Positions 1 to 7,085 of a stretch of 26,515 nucleotides of DNA are shown piece after piece; position 1 is the first letter of the stretch, and the number at the start of each line of letters is the position of its first letter. The stretch is from NCBI GenBank assembly GCA_945861295.1, contig CAMAUF010000001.1, positions 1-26,515 of the forward strand, given 5' to 3'. The stretch is from a bacterium (GTDB taxonomy: Bacteria > Chloroflexota > Dehalococcoidia > Tepidiformales > Tepidiformaceae). Both the position numbers and the translations under genes were made by a program. The notes under the pieces are model-generated. The model did no database searches, was not told the origin of the DNA, and was given only the letters and a program-made list of their open reading frames with translations.

Positions 1-279
1 GACCGTGCCGCCATTTTGGGCGCACGCATTGGTGGCGTTGCAGGAACTGTCGCCGATCGTGCCGGCGTTGAAGTCGCAGGCATCGACGCCGTTGCAAGAG
101 TCGGCGCCGATGTGGCCGGTGCAGGAGCCCGCCGTCAAGCACGAGCCGCCGCCGATGATGGGGCCGGATGCTTCGGCCTCTTCCGTGGCTGGGCCAACGC
201 CGATGAACGTGGCGAAGGCAAGCAAGGCCAACAGCGGCAACAGCCGCAGGGCAAGGCGTGGACTGAGCGCTCGTAACAT
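1..279 (-). CDS. Secreted cysteine-rich repeat protein, N-terminal part (runs off left edge)
   Basis: The frame is open from an ATG at 279 to the window edge, giving 93 residues without a stop. Residues 1-30 form a signal peptide: positively charged start (MLRALSPRLALR), leucine-rich core (LLPLLALLAFATF) and small residues before the mature part. From about residue 43 there are repeats of roughly 17-20 residues, each with paired cysteines and a Gly/Asn/Asp-rich linker, for example SCNGVDAC and SCNATNAC, each preceded by IGAD or IGDS. This suggests an exported disulfide-stabilised solenoid. Function is unknown. No Shine-Dalgarno site is visible before the ATG. A promoter candidate lies 30 bp upstream. 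Confidence 0.7.
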   Translation of the reverse strand, partial: MLRALSPRLALRLLPLLALLAFATFIGVGPATEEAEASGPIIGGGSCLTAGSCTGHIGADSCNGVDACDFNAGTIGDSSCNATNACAQNGGTV

Positions 280-308
280 GGGGGCTGCTACGACCGAATT
301 CCCATCAC

Positions 309-336
309 ACTACATTCCAGCCCGTCAGGTTGTCCA
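309..336 (-). promoter_or_regulatory. Possible sigma70-type promoter for the cysteine-rich protein
   Basis: On the minus strand TGGACA (331-336) is followed after 16 bp by TGTAGT (309-314). Transcription would start about 23 nt before the ATG at 279. The boxes match the consensus only partly, so this is a weak call. Confidence 0.25.
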
Positions 337-368
337 CGGGTTGCTGGCTGGCAGTGTCCGCCCGCGAA

Positions 369-406
369 GAGCCCCTCACCCTACCCTCTCCCCAACGGGG
401 AGAGGG
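369..406. repeat. Palindromic intergenic repeat, copy 1 (hairpin after ychF)
   Basis: The sequence begins GAGCCCCTCACCCTA and ends in a perfect hairpin: a 10-bp stem of CCCTCTCCCC (384-393) and GGGGAGAGGG (397-406) with a 3-nt loop. It sits 3 nt past the ychF stop codon, so it could help end transcription, but no T-tract follows on the ychF strand. A degenerate second copy lies at 20645-20682. Similar CCCTCACCCTA-type elements are scattered in many high-GC genomes (general knowledge). Confidence 0.7.
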
Positions 407-409
407 GTA

Positions 410-1507
410 TTAGACGTTGAAAAGGATGTTCAGTACATCGCCGTCCTTGACGGTGTACTGCTTGCCTTCCGTGCGGAGCATGCCGCGTCGTTTGGCCTCC
501 GCTTCGGAACCACAGGCGATGAGGTCGTCGTAGCGGATGACCTCGGCCCGGATGAAGCCGCGTTGCAGGTCGCTGTGGATCTTGCCAGCGGCTTCGGGCG
601 CCGGGGCGCCGGCGCGGACGGTCCAGGCGCGGCATTCGTCCGGCCCGGCGGTGAGGAAGCTCAGCAGCCCCAGCAACCCGTAGCTCAGCCGGATAGCGCC
701 CGCCATGCCGCTCTCGGTCACGCCGGCGGAGGCGCGGAACTCGGCCGCCTCCGCGTCGCTGAGGTCGTTCAGCTCCATCTCGAACTTTCCGGAGAAGACG
801 GCGACCTCGCGGCCCGGCCCGGCGTACTTCGCCCGGTAGTCCGCCTCCAGCGCATCGCGGCGGGCGAGGTCTTCTTCGCCGCAGTTCACGACGACAAGCA
901 GCGGCTTCGCCGTCAGGAACTGCGTCCCTTCGAGCAGCCGCCACTCCTCGGGGGCGATCGTTTGCCCGCGGATTGCGACATCGGCTTCGAGGCCGGCCTT
1001 AATGCGCAGGAGCAAGTCGCGCGTGCGTTGCGGGCCTTCGCGTTCGCCGGCCTTCATCGACCGGATTTCGTTTTCGAGCCGGCCCGCCCGCCGTTCGATG
1101 AGGGCGAGGTCGGCGAAAGCGAGTTCGAGCTCCATGGTCGCGATATCGCGGGCGGGGTCGATGGCGCCGTCGGGGTGCGGGACGGTTTCGTCGGCGAAAG
1201 CGCGCACGACGTGGATCAGGGCGTCGGTGCGGCCGAGGTCGTTGATGAACTTGCCGGCTGGGCCTTCGCCCTTGCCGAACGACTCCCCGGCCGCCGGGAA
1301 GTCGACGTACTCGATCGTCGCGTACGTCACCTTTTTCGGCTTATAGAGGCGGGCGAGCGCGTCGACCCGCTCATCGGGGACGTTGACGACGCCGACGTTC
1401 GGCTGGTTCGAGGCGCTGTACGCGCCAACTTGCGCCCGGCCGCGGGTGACGGCGTTGAAGACGGAGGTCTTGCCCGAGCGGGCGAGGCCGATAATTCCAA
1501 GTTGCAT
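410..1507 (-). CDS. ychF: YchF/OLA1-family ATPase (Obg-like), variant P-loop
   Basis: A 365-residue Obg-like P-loop NTPase of the usual YchF length. YchF proteins bind ATP, associate with ribosomes and act in translation and stress responses. The P-loop is GLARSGKT at residues 7-14, where most members have GLPNVGKS. The G3 region starts DFPAAG (69-74) rather than D-I-A-G-L, followed by the expected GKGEGPAGKF. The NxxE element that gives ATP preference is NCGE (208-211). The C-terminal TGS-like domain is well conserved (FLTAGPDECRAWT, EGKQYTVKDGDV). No clear Shine-Dalgarno site is present. A TACCTT box ends 6 nt before the ATG, so the message may be leaderless, although the gene also follows the Uma2 gene by only 32 nt. 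Confidence 0.93.
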   Translation of the reverse strand: MQLGIIGLARSGKTSVFNAVTRGRAQVGAYSASNQPNVGVVNVPDERVDALARLYKPKKVTYATIEYVDFPAAGESFGKGEGPAGKFINDLGRTDALIHVVRAFADETVPHPDGAIDPARDIATMELELAFADLALIERRAGRLENEIRSMKAGEREGPQRTRDLLLRIKAGLEADVAIRGQTIAPEEWRLLEGTQFLTAKPLLVVVNCGEEDLARRDALEADYRAKYAGPGREVAVFSGKFEMELNDLSDAEAAEFRASAGVTESGMAGAIRLSYGLLGLLSFLTAGPDECRAWTVRAGAPAPEAAGKIHSDLQRGFIRAEVIRYDDLIACGSEAEAKRRGMLRTEGKQYTVKDGDVLNILFNV

Positions 1508-1513
1508 GCTCTC

Positions 1514-1519
1514 AAGGTA
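1514..1519 (-). promoter_or_regulatory. TACCTT -10-like box, leaderless ychF start
   Basis: TACCTT on the minus strand is followed by exactly 6 nt and then the ychF ATG. The same spacing occurs before the Uma2 and menA genes in this window. No clear -35 element was recognised. Confidence 0.4.
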
Positions 1520-1539
1520 CTGTCAGGCGGCCGTTGGGG

Positions 1540-2130
1540 TCACGCTTCGCCGTAGACAGCGGCGAACAGGGCCGTAATGTCGAGCGAGAAGCCGTGAAGG
1601 ACGGGCTCCGCATCGATGACGTCGCCAGGGCCGAAGGTGCTGGCCGGGAGGTCTGGCCGGTGCACCTGGATCGTCCTCGCCTCGGGGTCGACGGTCCAAA
1701 CGAGCTTCGTGCCGGCGGCGAAGTAACGGTCGACGCGGGGCAACCAGCGATCCTCACGGTCATCGGGCGAAAGCACTTCGATCGCGAACTCGGGCGCGCG
1801 TTCAACCGCGCCGCGGGCCTGGGGCGCGCGCGGGCCCGCGCCATAGAGGCGGACGTTGATATCGGGCAGGTACACCCAATCCAGCGCCCTCGCCGCGTGG
1901 CGGACCTCGGTGACGACGAAGCCGTCGTGCGAGCGCTTCAAGTGGTCTTGGAACTCTCCGATGAGCACCGCCACGGAGCGGCCGTGCAGTTCACTGGGCA
2001 TGCTCTTCTCCGTGACCACACCGCGGAGGTACTCCTGCCACGGCGGCCCCTCTTCGGGCAGCGCCAAGAAGGCATCAAGCGTGAGCGGTCGGACAGTGGG
2101 CGGCCTCTGTGCCACGGCAACGCTGGTCAT
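1540..2130 (-). CDS. Uma2-family (DUF820) putative endonuclease
   Basis: A 196-residue protein of the Uma2/DUF820 family, a PD-(D/E)XK nuclease fold abundant in Cyanobacteria and Chloroflexota and of uncertain role. Visible fold motifs are LPDINV with Asp90, EVLSPDD with Glu118, and RVDRYFAAGTKLVW. The usual catalytic lysine before the Y-x-x-x-G segment appears to be Arg132 here, so activity may be altered. The ATG at 2130 was chosen over upstream in-frame starts because homology begins near it and a TATGAT box lies exactly 6 nt before it. It is clearly different from the two tandem Uma2 paralogues at 22307-23453. It sits between TetR (28 nt upstream) and ychF (32 nt downstream) on the same strand. 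Confidence 0.85.
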   Translation of the reverse strand: MTSVAVAQRPPTVRPLTLDAFLALPEEGPPWQEYLRGVVTEKSMPSELHGRSVAVLIGEFQDHLKRSHDGFVVTEVRHAARALDWVYLPDINVRLYGAGPRAPQARGAVERAPEFAIEVLSPDDREDRWLPRVDRYFAAGTKLVWTVDPEARTIQVHRPDLPASTFGPGDVIDAEPVLHGFSLDITALFAAVYGEA

Positions 2131-2136
2131 CGGCCG

Positions 2137-2142
2137 ATCATA
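2137..2142 (-). promoter_or_regulatory. TATGAT -10 box, leaderless Uma2 gene start
   Basis: TATGAT matches five of six bases of the sigma70 -10 consensus and ends 6 nt before the ATG at 2130. There is no Shine-Dalgarno sequence, so a leaderless message starting at or next to the ATG is likely. Confidence 0.5.
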
Positions 2143-2158
2143 CAGGATGGCCTCGCCC

Positions 2159-2812
2159 TCAGCGCGGCGTGAGAAGCCCGGTGACGACCTCGCGCAGCTC
2201 GTCCCAGGTCTGCGGCTCTCCTTCGGCGCCCTCCCAAACACCGAGCCCTAATCCCGCGCTGAGGTAGGAGCCGACCAGGAGCCGGGCCGTCGTGTCGACC
2301 GGGACGGCGCGCAACTCCCCGGCCTCGATGCCAGTGGCTAGCAGCAGGCGAAAGCCTTGGAACACCCACTCGAGCGGCTCGGCGCGGGCGGCGTGGCGCG
2401 CGTGGTGGATCTGCAGGGCGGCGCGCAGGGTGGGGCGGTTGCGGTCGATGTACTCCGAGAGAAACCGCAAGGCGAGGAGAATGCGGTCGAGATGGCCAAC
2501 GGCCGCGCCGATCGTAGCTTGGTACGTCTCGATGGCGGCGGCGACATCGGAGCGCAGGACCTCCTGAAGCATGACCTCCTTGGAGGCGAAGTAGCCGTAG
2601 AGCGTGCCGACGCCGATGTCGGCGGCCTTCGCCACTTCCTGCATGGAAGTCGCCTCGAAGCCGCGGGCGCTGAAGAGTGTCCCCGCCTCTGCGAGGATTT
2701 TTTCGCGCGTTATCGTCTTGCGGAGCTGAAGACGGCTCGAGTCCGCCTTGCGCGCACCAACATCGGCGAGATCCTCGGCGGGGTGTCCCTCGGTTGCCAC
2801 TCTACCAGCCAT
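2159..2812 (-). CDS. TetR/AcrR-family transcriptional regulator
   Basis: A 217-residue TetR-type repressor. The DNA-binding domain spans about residues 35-82 with the classical helix-turn-helix TSMQEVAKAADIGVG followed by TLYGYFASKEVML. The helical ligand-binding domain (85-217) is divergent, as usual, so the effector cannot be named. The ATG at 2812 has GAGGGA about 10 nt upstream; frames further upstream overlap the divergent esterase gene and look non-coding. The 66-bp gap to the esterase contains a 22-bp dyad at 2844-2865, so it probably controls itself and the esterase. The Uma2 gene follows 28 nt after its stop. Confidence 0.92.
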   Translation of the reverse strand: MAGRVATEGHPAEDLADVGARKADSSRLQLRKTITREKILAEAGTLFSARGFEATSMQEVAKAADIGVGTLYGYFASKEVMLQEVLRSDVAAAIETYQATIGAAVGHLDRILLALRFLSEYIDRNRPTLRAALQIHHARHAARAEPLEWVFQGFRLLLATGIEAGELRAVPVDTTARLLVGSYLSAGLGLGVWEGAEGEPQTWDELREVVTGLLTPR

Positions 2813-2843
2813 AGCTTGCCGGTCCCTCAACGATGCTTCGCTT

Positions 2844-2865
2844 CGTACGCCGCCAGCGTCGTACG
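2844..2865. promoter_or_regulatory. Dyad operator candidate for the TetR regulator
   Basis: Two CGTACG hexamers (2844-2849 and 2860-2865) flank an inner CGC/GCG dyad, giving CGTACG-n-CGC-nn-GCG-n-CGTACG, symmetrical at 18 of 22 positions. It lies in the middle of the 66-bp divergent region. It sits just upstream of a CATACT box (2867-2872) preceding the esterase ATG, and downstream of an overlapping minus-strand TAGTAT box that could serve the TetR gene. Length, symmetry and position fit a TetR-family operator. Confidence 0.65.
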
Positions 2866-2878
2866 GCATACTACGCCG

Positions 2879-3901
2879 ATGGCACGGCTCGCACTCGGAC
2901 TGACAGCGATCTTCGTGTTCCTCCTCGCCATCACAATGATCTTGGCGGACCCGTTCGAAGGCCCGGCGGCACCTGTCACCCGCGCACCGACGGCGGAGGT
3001 AACGCTTGGCCCGTCCGTCACGACGACTTCCGCGGTCGCCAATCTGACCACGACGCCCGGTCCGCCGCGGGCGCCCGAACTCGGGCCGCGGACAAGCCGG
3101 CCCAGCCCCGGCTGCGGGCGCCCGATTGTGACCGGCCCAGCGATTTGGCCGGTCACGGTGGGCAGAATCGAGCGCGAAACGCGCCTCTTCGTGCCCGAAC
3201 GGTACCAGCCCGCCATCGCGACACCGCTCGTGTTGAACTTCCACGGCTCCGGGCGCACCGCGCTCGAACAGGAGACATACTCCGGCCTGGCGGACATCGC
3301 CGAGCGTGAGGGCTTCCTCCTGGCGACGCCACAAGGGTCCGGCTCCCCCTCCGGTTGGGAGATCCCGGGCGTCTTCAATGATCAGGGCGGCGACGACGTG
3401 GAGTTCGCGGTGGCGCTGATCGACTCACTCGCGACAAGCCATTGCGTCGACCTCAACCGAGTCTATGCGACCGGGATGTCGAACGGGGCCGAGATGGCAT
3501 CCTTGCTCGCTTGCCGCCGCCCGGACCTGATCGCGGCGATCGCGCCCGTGGCGGGCGCGATCTTCGACGGCTGCACGGCAGGCGCCGTCTCGGTGATGGC
3601 ATTTCACGGCACGTTCGACACGCTCGTGCCGTTCAGCGGCGCCGCGGGCGATGTCGCTTCTTGGGCCAGGCTTGTGGGATGTACAGCGCAGATTGTCGTC
3701 GAGCGTGTCGGGACGGACGTCGAAGTGCGGAGTTACCTCGGCTGCCCCGAGGGCGTGGCGGTGGTCCTGGTGGTCTCGGAAGGGGGCGGGCACCAGTGGC
3801 CAGGGACGCTGACGCCCAGCGGCGGCGTTGGCCCTGTCAGCGACGAGATCGGCGCGACCGAGCTGATGTGGACGTTCTTCCGGGCTCACAGGCTCTCCTG
3901 A
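2879..3901 (+). CDS. Exported PHB-depolymerase/LpqC-like esterase
   Basis: A 340-residue alpha/beta hydrolase of the polyhydroxybutyrate depolymerase / LpqC / feruloyl-esterase group, probably hydrolysing esters outside the cytoplasm. Residues 1-23 form a signal peptide or membrane anchor. Residues 24-80 are a Pro/Thr/Ala-rich linker ending near a cysteine. The catalytic domain follows: oxyanion region HGSGR (123-127 region), nucleophile Ser201 in GMSNG, acid Asp247 in HGTFDTLVPF and His305 in GGGHQWPG. The ATG at 2879 gives a sensible signal peptide. It has no Shine-Dalgarno site but a CATACT box lies 6 nt upstream. The gene is divergent from the TetR regulator and likely under its control. 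The true substrate is unknown. Confidence 0.88.
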   Translation: MARLALGLTAIFVFLLAITMILADPFEGPAAPVTRAPTAEVTLGPSVTTTSAVANLTTTPGPPRAPELGPRTSRPSPGCGRPIVTGPAIWPVTVGRIERETRLFVPERYQPAIATPLVLNFHGSGRTALEQETYSGLADIAEREGFLLATPQGSGSPSGWEIPGVFNDQGGDDVEFAVALIDSLATSHCVDLNRVYATGMSNGAEMASLLACRRPDLIAAIAPVAGAIFDGCTAGAVSVMAFHGTFDTLVPFSGAAGDVASWARLVGCTAQIVVERVGTDVEVRSYLGCPEGVAVVLVVSEGGGHQWPGTLTPSGGVGPVSDEIGATELMWTFFRAHRLS

Positions 3902-3916
3902 AAGCACATCGCGTAC

Positions 3917-4684
3917 TCACGCGGGGAGGGCCAGAGGCTTGAGCGCCTCGATCACGTACGAGCCTTCTGTGAGGACAACCCCGTCGACCGTTGTGAGGGC
4001 GCGCTCCATGGCAAGAAGGGCGGCCAGGTCTGCTCCCAATGGGTCGAAATCCGGGACCTCCCAAGGCGCGATGCAGAGCATGTAGACGTACTCGCCAAGG
4101 CTCTCGTAGCAGACGGGCCCACGATGCTCCCGGGCGTCGACGATTTCGAGTCCAGCCGCCTGGAAGCCGCGCTGATAGACTCCGAAGTGGTCGCCATGGT
4201 CCGTCCGCCGCGGGAAGAAGCGCGAAAGTTCGTTGCCACGCCACCAAACCTGCTGGGTCAGTACGCGGCCGCCCGGGTTCAGCACCCGCGCCACCTCGGC
4301 CGGGTCGAGTTCTTCGTGGCGGTTGAGCACGAGGTCGAATCCGCCATGGCGAAAGGGGAGTTGGACCGAGCGGGCGCGGACGACTTCGACGCCGAGCGGC
4401 GTCAACCGTCGTCGCGCCAGCGGCGCGTTCACGTGCCACTCCTCGGTGGCGAAGGCCAAGCCCGTGAAGCTGGTGCAGAGGGAGGCGAAGCGCTCGCCGC
4501 CGCCGGTGCCCATGTCCAGCACCGAGCGGGCCGAGACCATCAAGGCCGCCGCACGCCCGAGGTAGTCCCACGGTTCGGGCGGGCCGGGGGCGCGCTTTCG
4601 GGTGTCCGGCAGCCAGCCCGAGAAAGCGTCAGCGCGAGCGACGAACGGACGCAGCCGTTCCCGCGCCTCGGCCTCAGAGGACAC
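3917..4684 (-). CDS. Class I SAM-dependent methyltransferase
   Basis: A 255-residue Rossmann-fold methyltransferase. Motif I, which binds S-adenosylmethionine, is VLDMGTGGGE (55-64). The later strands are visible as GFDLVLNRHE and VARVLNPGGRVLTQQVW, typical of the Methyltransf_11 group. The substrate cannot be read from the sequence. It starts with GTG only 9 nt after the stop of the upstream metallo-hydrolase gene, so the two are probably co-transcribed and perhaps translationally coupled. It converges with the esterase gene, leaving 15 bp between their stops. Confidence 0.85.
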   Translation of the reverse strand: MSSEAEARERLRPFVARADAFSGWLPDTRKRAPGPPEPWDYLGRAAALMVSARSVLDMGTGGGERFASLCTSFTGLAFATEEWHVNAPLARRRLTPLGVEVVRARSVQLPFRHGGFDLVLNRHEELDPAEVARVLNPGGRVLTQQVWWRGNELSRFFPRRTDHGDHFGVYQRGFQAAGLEIVDAREHRGPVCYESLGEYVYMLCIAPWEVPDFDPLGADLAALLAMERALTTVDGVVLTEGSYVIEALKPLALPA

Positions 4685-4693
4685 GGAGCGCGC

Positions 4694-5338
4694 TCACGAG
4701 TTCAACCAGTTGACGTCGCCGTGGAGGTCGGCGGCATGCGGCTTGGCGGCGAAAACGGCGTACTCCACCTCGCTCGCGGCGATCGTGGTCTTCGCCCCAT
4801 GGCCCGGCCAGACATGCGTGTCCCCTGGGAGGGCGTAGAGGTGCGTGGTGATCGACGCGATCTCTTGCTGTAGGAGGGCGTTCGAGCGCGAGTTGCCAGG
4901 CCCGCCGGGGAAGAGCGTATCGCCGACGAAGGCATGCTTGCCCGTCACAAAAGTCGTGCTGCCCGGAGTGTGGCCCGGGACGCTGATGGCGCGGAAGCGG
5001 AGGCCGCCCACGCTGATCTCGTCGTCGTGGGCAACCGCCACGTCCAGTTGGCCGGGCTTGAGCCAGGGCTCGCGGGCGTCGGCGTAGACCTTGCAGCCGT
5101 ACATGGCGCGCAGGCCTTCGATGGCTGGCGTGTGGTCACCGTGTGAATGCGTGAGCAGGATCGCGGAGGGCCGTACGCCAGCGGCCTCAGCGACGGCGGC
5201 GTTCTCGGCAGGCTCGCCCGGCGCGTCGATGAAGGCCGCTTCGTTCGTCACCCGGTCGACGACCAGATAGATGTTATTCCCGAAGCCCACGGGCCCGACC
5301 GTGTATACGATCAGGTCGCCGTCTTCGATCCGTTCCAT
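4694..5338 (-). CDS. MBL-fold metallo-hydrolase (glyoxalase II-like)
   Basis: A 214-residue metallo-beta-lactamase-fold hydrolase. The metal site is complete: THSHGDH (His64, His66, Asp68, His69), His123 in PGHTPGS, Asp140 in VGDTLFPGG and His180 in WPGHG. The overall pattern resembles hydroxyacylglutathione-hydrolase-like proteins, which cleave thioesters, but the substrate is not determined. The ATG at 5338 is chosen because GGAGG ends 8 nt upstream; a TTG eight codons further up has no such support. The methyltransferase gene follows after 9 nt. Confidence 0.9.
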   Translation of the reverse strand: MERIEDGDLIVYTVGPVGFGNNIYLVVDRVTNEAAFIDAPGEPAENAAVAEAAGVRPSAILLTHSHGDHTPAIEGLRAMYGCKVYADAREPWLKPGQLDVAVAHDDEISVGGLRFRAISVPGHTPGSTTFVTGKHAFVGDTLFPGGPGNSRSNALLQQEIASITTHLYALPGDTHVWPGHGAKTTIAASEVEYAVFAAKPHAADLHGDVNWLNS

Positions 5339-5346
5339 AGATAGAG

Positions 5347-5351
5347 CCTCC
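5347..5351 (-). promoter_or_regulatory. Shine-Dalgarno GGAGG that fixes the MBL start
   Basis: GGAGG on the minus strand lies 8 nt before the ATG at 5338 and decides between that ATG and an upstream in-frame TTG at 5362. Confidence 0.75.
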
Positions 5352-5921
5352 GATTGGTTCAAATTCTAGGGCTGCGCAGGGGCGATGGGTAGCGGTAACC
5401 GACATGGGGCCACCGGCAGGTGGAACGTGCGGCCATCTGCCGAGTGATTCTGTCCCACCGCGGCCAGTCTGGCGCCGGCGACGAAAAATTTCGAGAGTTG
5501 GGCGTGTGCTCACCGCACGGAAGGCATGAGTTGCTGGGTGTGCTCCGTGTGAGTTGACGGGAGGCTCTGACGGCGGAATTTGGGACGGTTGGGCTCGTGG
5601 CGCGGAGCACACGGGGGTCATGTGTTGGTGGTGAGTGGGTTGTGAGGCAAGGGGTAATGAGTTGGTCGTGAGGGGATACTGAGGTGGTTCAAGCGGTGGG
5701 CGGCGGTTAGGCGGCGTCATAGGCGTCATGGTGGAGCGGCGGCTGGCGAGGACGAAGCGGGCGTTGGCGCGCTGTGACGGCGGGCCGAAGGGCGGTACGC
5801 GGGCGACGCGTTGATCGAGCATGGCTCGCCTGGAGGGTAAGGGCGCCGACGGACCCGTCGCTCGGCCGCTCCGGGCTCTGTTCGGATCGGGGGTGCGAAT
5901 TGGTAGGGAGAGGGCTCTCGA
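5352..5921. other. Long intergenic region with repeats, no convincing gene
   Basis: No frame here shows a recognisable protein. The middle part is less G+C-rich and strongly purine-skewed on the plus strand. It contains a 10-bp perfect inverted repeat, GTGTGCTCCG (5538-5547) and CGGAGCACAC (5603-5612), which could close a 55-nt loop. GTGTGCTC also occurs at 5504-5511. GAGTTG occurs four times (5495, 5529, 5551, 5660), and GGCGTCAT is doubled near 5716-5730. It could hold a structured RNA or degraded sequence. The part just beyond the menA stop shows no clear terminator. Confidence 0.4.
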
Positions 5922-6824
5922 TCACCACTTGGACTCGTACACCCAGTTCATGGCAAGGCCGGCCGCAAGGACCGCGCCGAAACGCATGTGCAGCTGGGCT
6001 GTGTGAAAGAGGGCGAAGTTCAGCTTCTTGGGGCTGCCGCCCGCCCGGACGATCTTGAAGATGGGCCGGATCAGGGGGAGCGTCGCGAGGGCCACGAGGG
6101 CGAACCACGGCAACGCCTCAACGGCGGCGGCCACGACGAGGGCGACGTAGGCGGCGACAAGCAAGGCATACATCTCGCGGTTCGCCCACGTCCGGCCGAC
6201 GATCGTCGCCACCGTGCGTTTGCCGACTTCACGGTCGTGTTCGATGTCACGCAGGTTGTTCGCCTGAAGGATGGCGGTGACGAGAAACGCGATCGGCAGC
6301 GAGGCGACCCATGGCTCCCAGTCCCAGCGCTCAAGCTGGACAAAATAGGCGCCAACCACCATCACGGGGCCCATGAACACGAAGACCGTCACTTCGCCAA
6401 GGCCAATGTAGGCGAGGTGGATTGGCGCCCCTGTATAGAGGAAGCCCGCGAGGAGGCTGGCGAGCCCGAGCCAGACGAGTTCCCAACTCGTGAGCGCACA
6501 GAGGATGAGGCCGATCCCCGCCCCGGCAACGAAACAGAAGATGCCCACGAAGAGGACCGACTTCGGGGCGACCACGCCACGCTGGATAAAGCCGGCGGGG
6601 CCAAGGGCGCCGGCGCCATCCGCCCCTTTGACATGGTCGTAATAGTCGTTTACGAGATTTGTCCCAGCATGGATGAACACGGACCCCGCAAGCGCAAGGA
6701 GCGCGACGAGCCAATCGAAGTGCGCTGGGGCGGCGATCAGGGTGCCGACGACGACCGGAACGATCGAGGCGGTGAAGGAAAACGGCCTAGAGGCGGCGAA
6801 CCAGAGCTTGAGGGATTGCATCAC
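5922..6824 (-). CDS. menA: 1,4-dihydroxy-2-naphthoate polyprenyltransferase (UbiA family)
   Basis: A 300-residue polytopic UbiA-superfamily prenyltransferase with about eight or nine membrane helices. MenA attaches the polyprenyl tail to dihydroxynaphthoate in menaquinone synthesis at the inner membrane. Both aspartate-rich motifs are present: NLVNDYYDHVKGAD near residue 60 and NNLRDIEHDREVGKRT near residue 190, the latter in the form typical of MenA rather than UbiA. Two starts are adjacent, GTG at 6824 and ATG at 6821. The GTG is 6 nt after a TAGGCT box, which fits the leaderless pattern seen elsewhere in the window. No other menaquinone genes are nearby. A related quinone prenyltransferase is the only real alternative. 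Confidence 0.9.
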   Translation of the reverse strand: MMQSLKLWFAASRPFSFTASIVPVVVGTLIAAPAHFDWLVALLALAGSVFIHAGTNLVNDYYDHVKGADGAGALGPAGFIQRGVVAPKSVLFVGIFCFVAGAGIGLILCALTSWELVWLGLASLLAGFLYTGAPIHLAYIGLGEVTVFVFMGPVMVVGAYFVQLERWDWEPWVASLPIAFLVTAILQANNLRDIEHDREVGKRTVATIVGRTWANREMYALLVAAYVALVVAAAVEALPWFALVALATLPLIRPIFKIVRAGGSPKKLNFALFHTAQLHMRFGAVLAAGLAMNWVYESKW

Positions 6825-6830
6825 CCACGC

Positions 6831-6836
6831 AGCCTA
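6831..6836 (-). promoter_or_regulatory. TAGGCT -10-like box, leaderless menA start
   Basis: TAGGCT on the minus strand is followed by exactly 6 nt and the GTG at 6824. No Shine-Dalgarno site is present. A weak TTCCGG lies 17 bp further upstream. Confidence 0.35.
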
Positions 6837-6960
6837 GGGCACCGTGGCGACACCCGGAAGTGGGGCGGCCCACATTCGTCTTCGGCTTGCAATTGCCAGC
6901 AAATTCGGATACTCCCGTGGGCGGACTGTCCGTCTCGGGCAGTTGCGACGCTGCCAAGGT

Positions 6961-6991
6961 TTGCGGTTGAGCGAAACCCGGGTGGTATAGT
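6961..6991 (+). promoter_or_regulatory. Extended -10 promoter for the PP2C-like/propeller gene
   Basis: TATAGT at 6986-6991 is preceded by TGG, forming an extended -10 element, with TTGCGG (6961-6966) 19 bp upstream. Transcription would start near 6998, leaving a leader of about 88 nt before the ATG at 7086. Confidence 0.5.
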
Positions 6992-6999
6992 GATCCTTC

Positions 7000-7020
7000 C
7001 AACGCTGGCGGGGAGCGTTG
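7000..7020 (+). promoter_or_regulatory. Stem-loop at the 5' end of the leader
   Basis: CAACGCT (7000-7006) pairs perfectly with AGCGTTG (7014-7020) around a 7-nt loop. If transcription starts near 6998 the hairpin sits at the very 5' end of the message, where it could protect it from decay. Confidence 0.35.
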
Positions 7021-7085
7021 CTGCCTGGCGGCGGCGTGCGTTGGGCCTCCCTCCCCGTCCATCCCAACCGGCGAAGGACGGTCAC

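Noticed and set aside
5..1555. Long plus-strand open frame of 516 codons
   Set aside because: It is antisense to ychF and the cysteine-rich gene, has no recognisable domain, and arises from high G+C content.
2357..2878. Upstream extension of the esterase frame
   Set aside because: It is antisense to the TetR gene; the signal peptide begins at 2879.
5274..5822. Minus-strand frame of 182 codons in the long gap
   Set aside because: Pro/Arg-rich, overlaps the MBL gene start, no domain or start signal.
5988..7085. Upstream extension of the propeller gene by 366 codons
   Set aside because: The extension is antisense to menA, very Arg/Glu/Asp-rich, and passes the promoter; the ATG at 7086 has a Shine-Dalgarno site.
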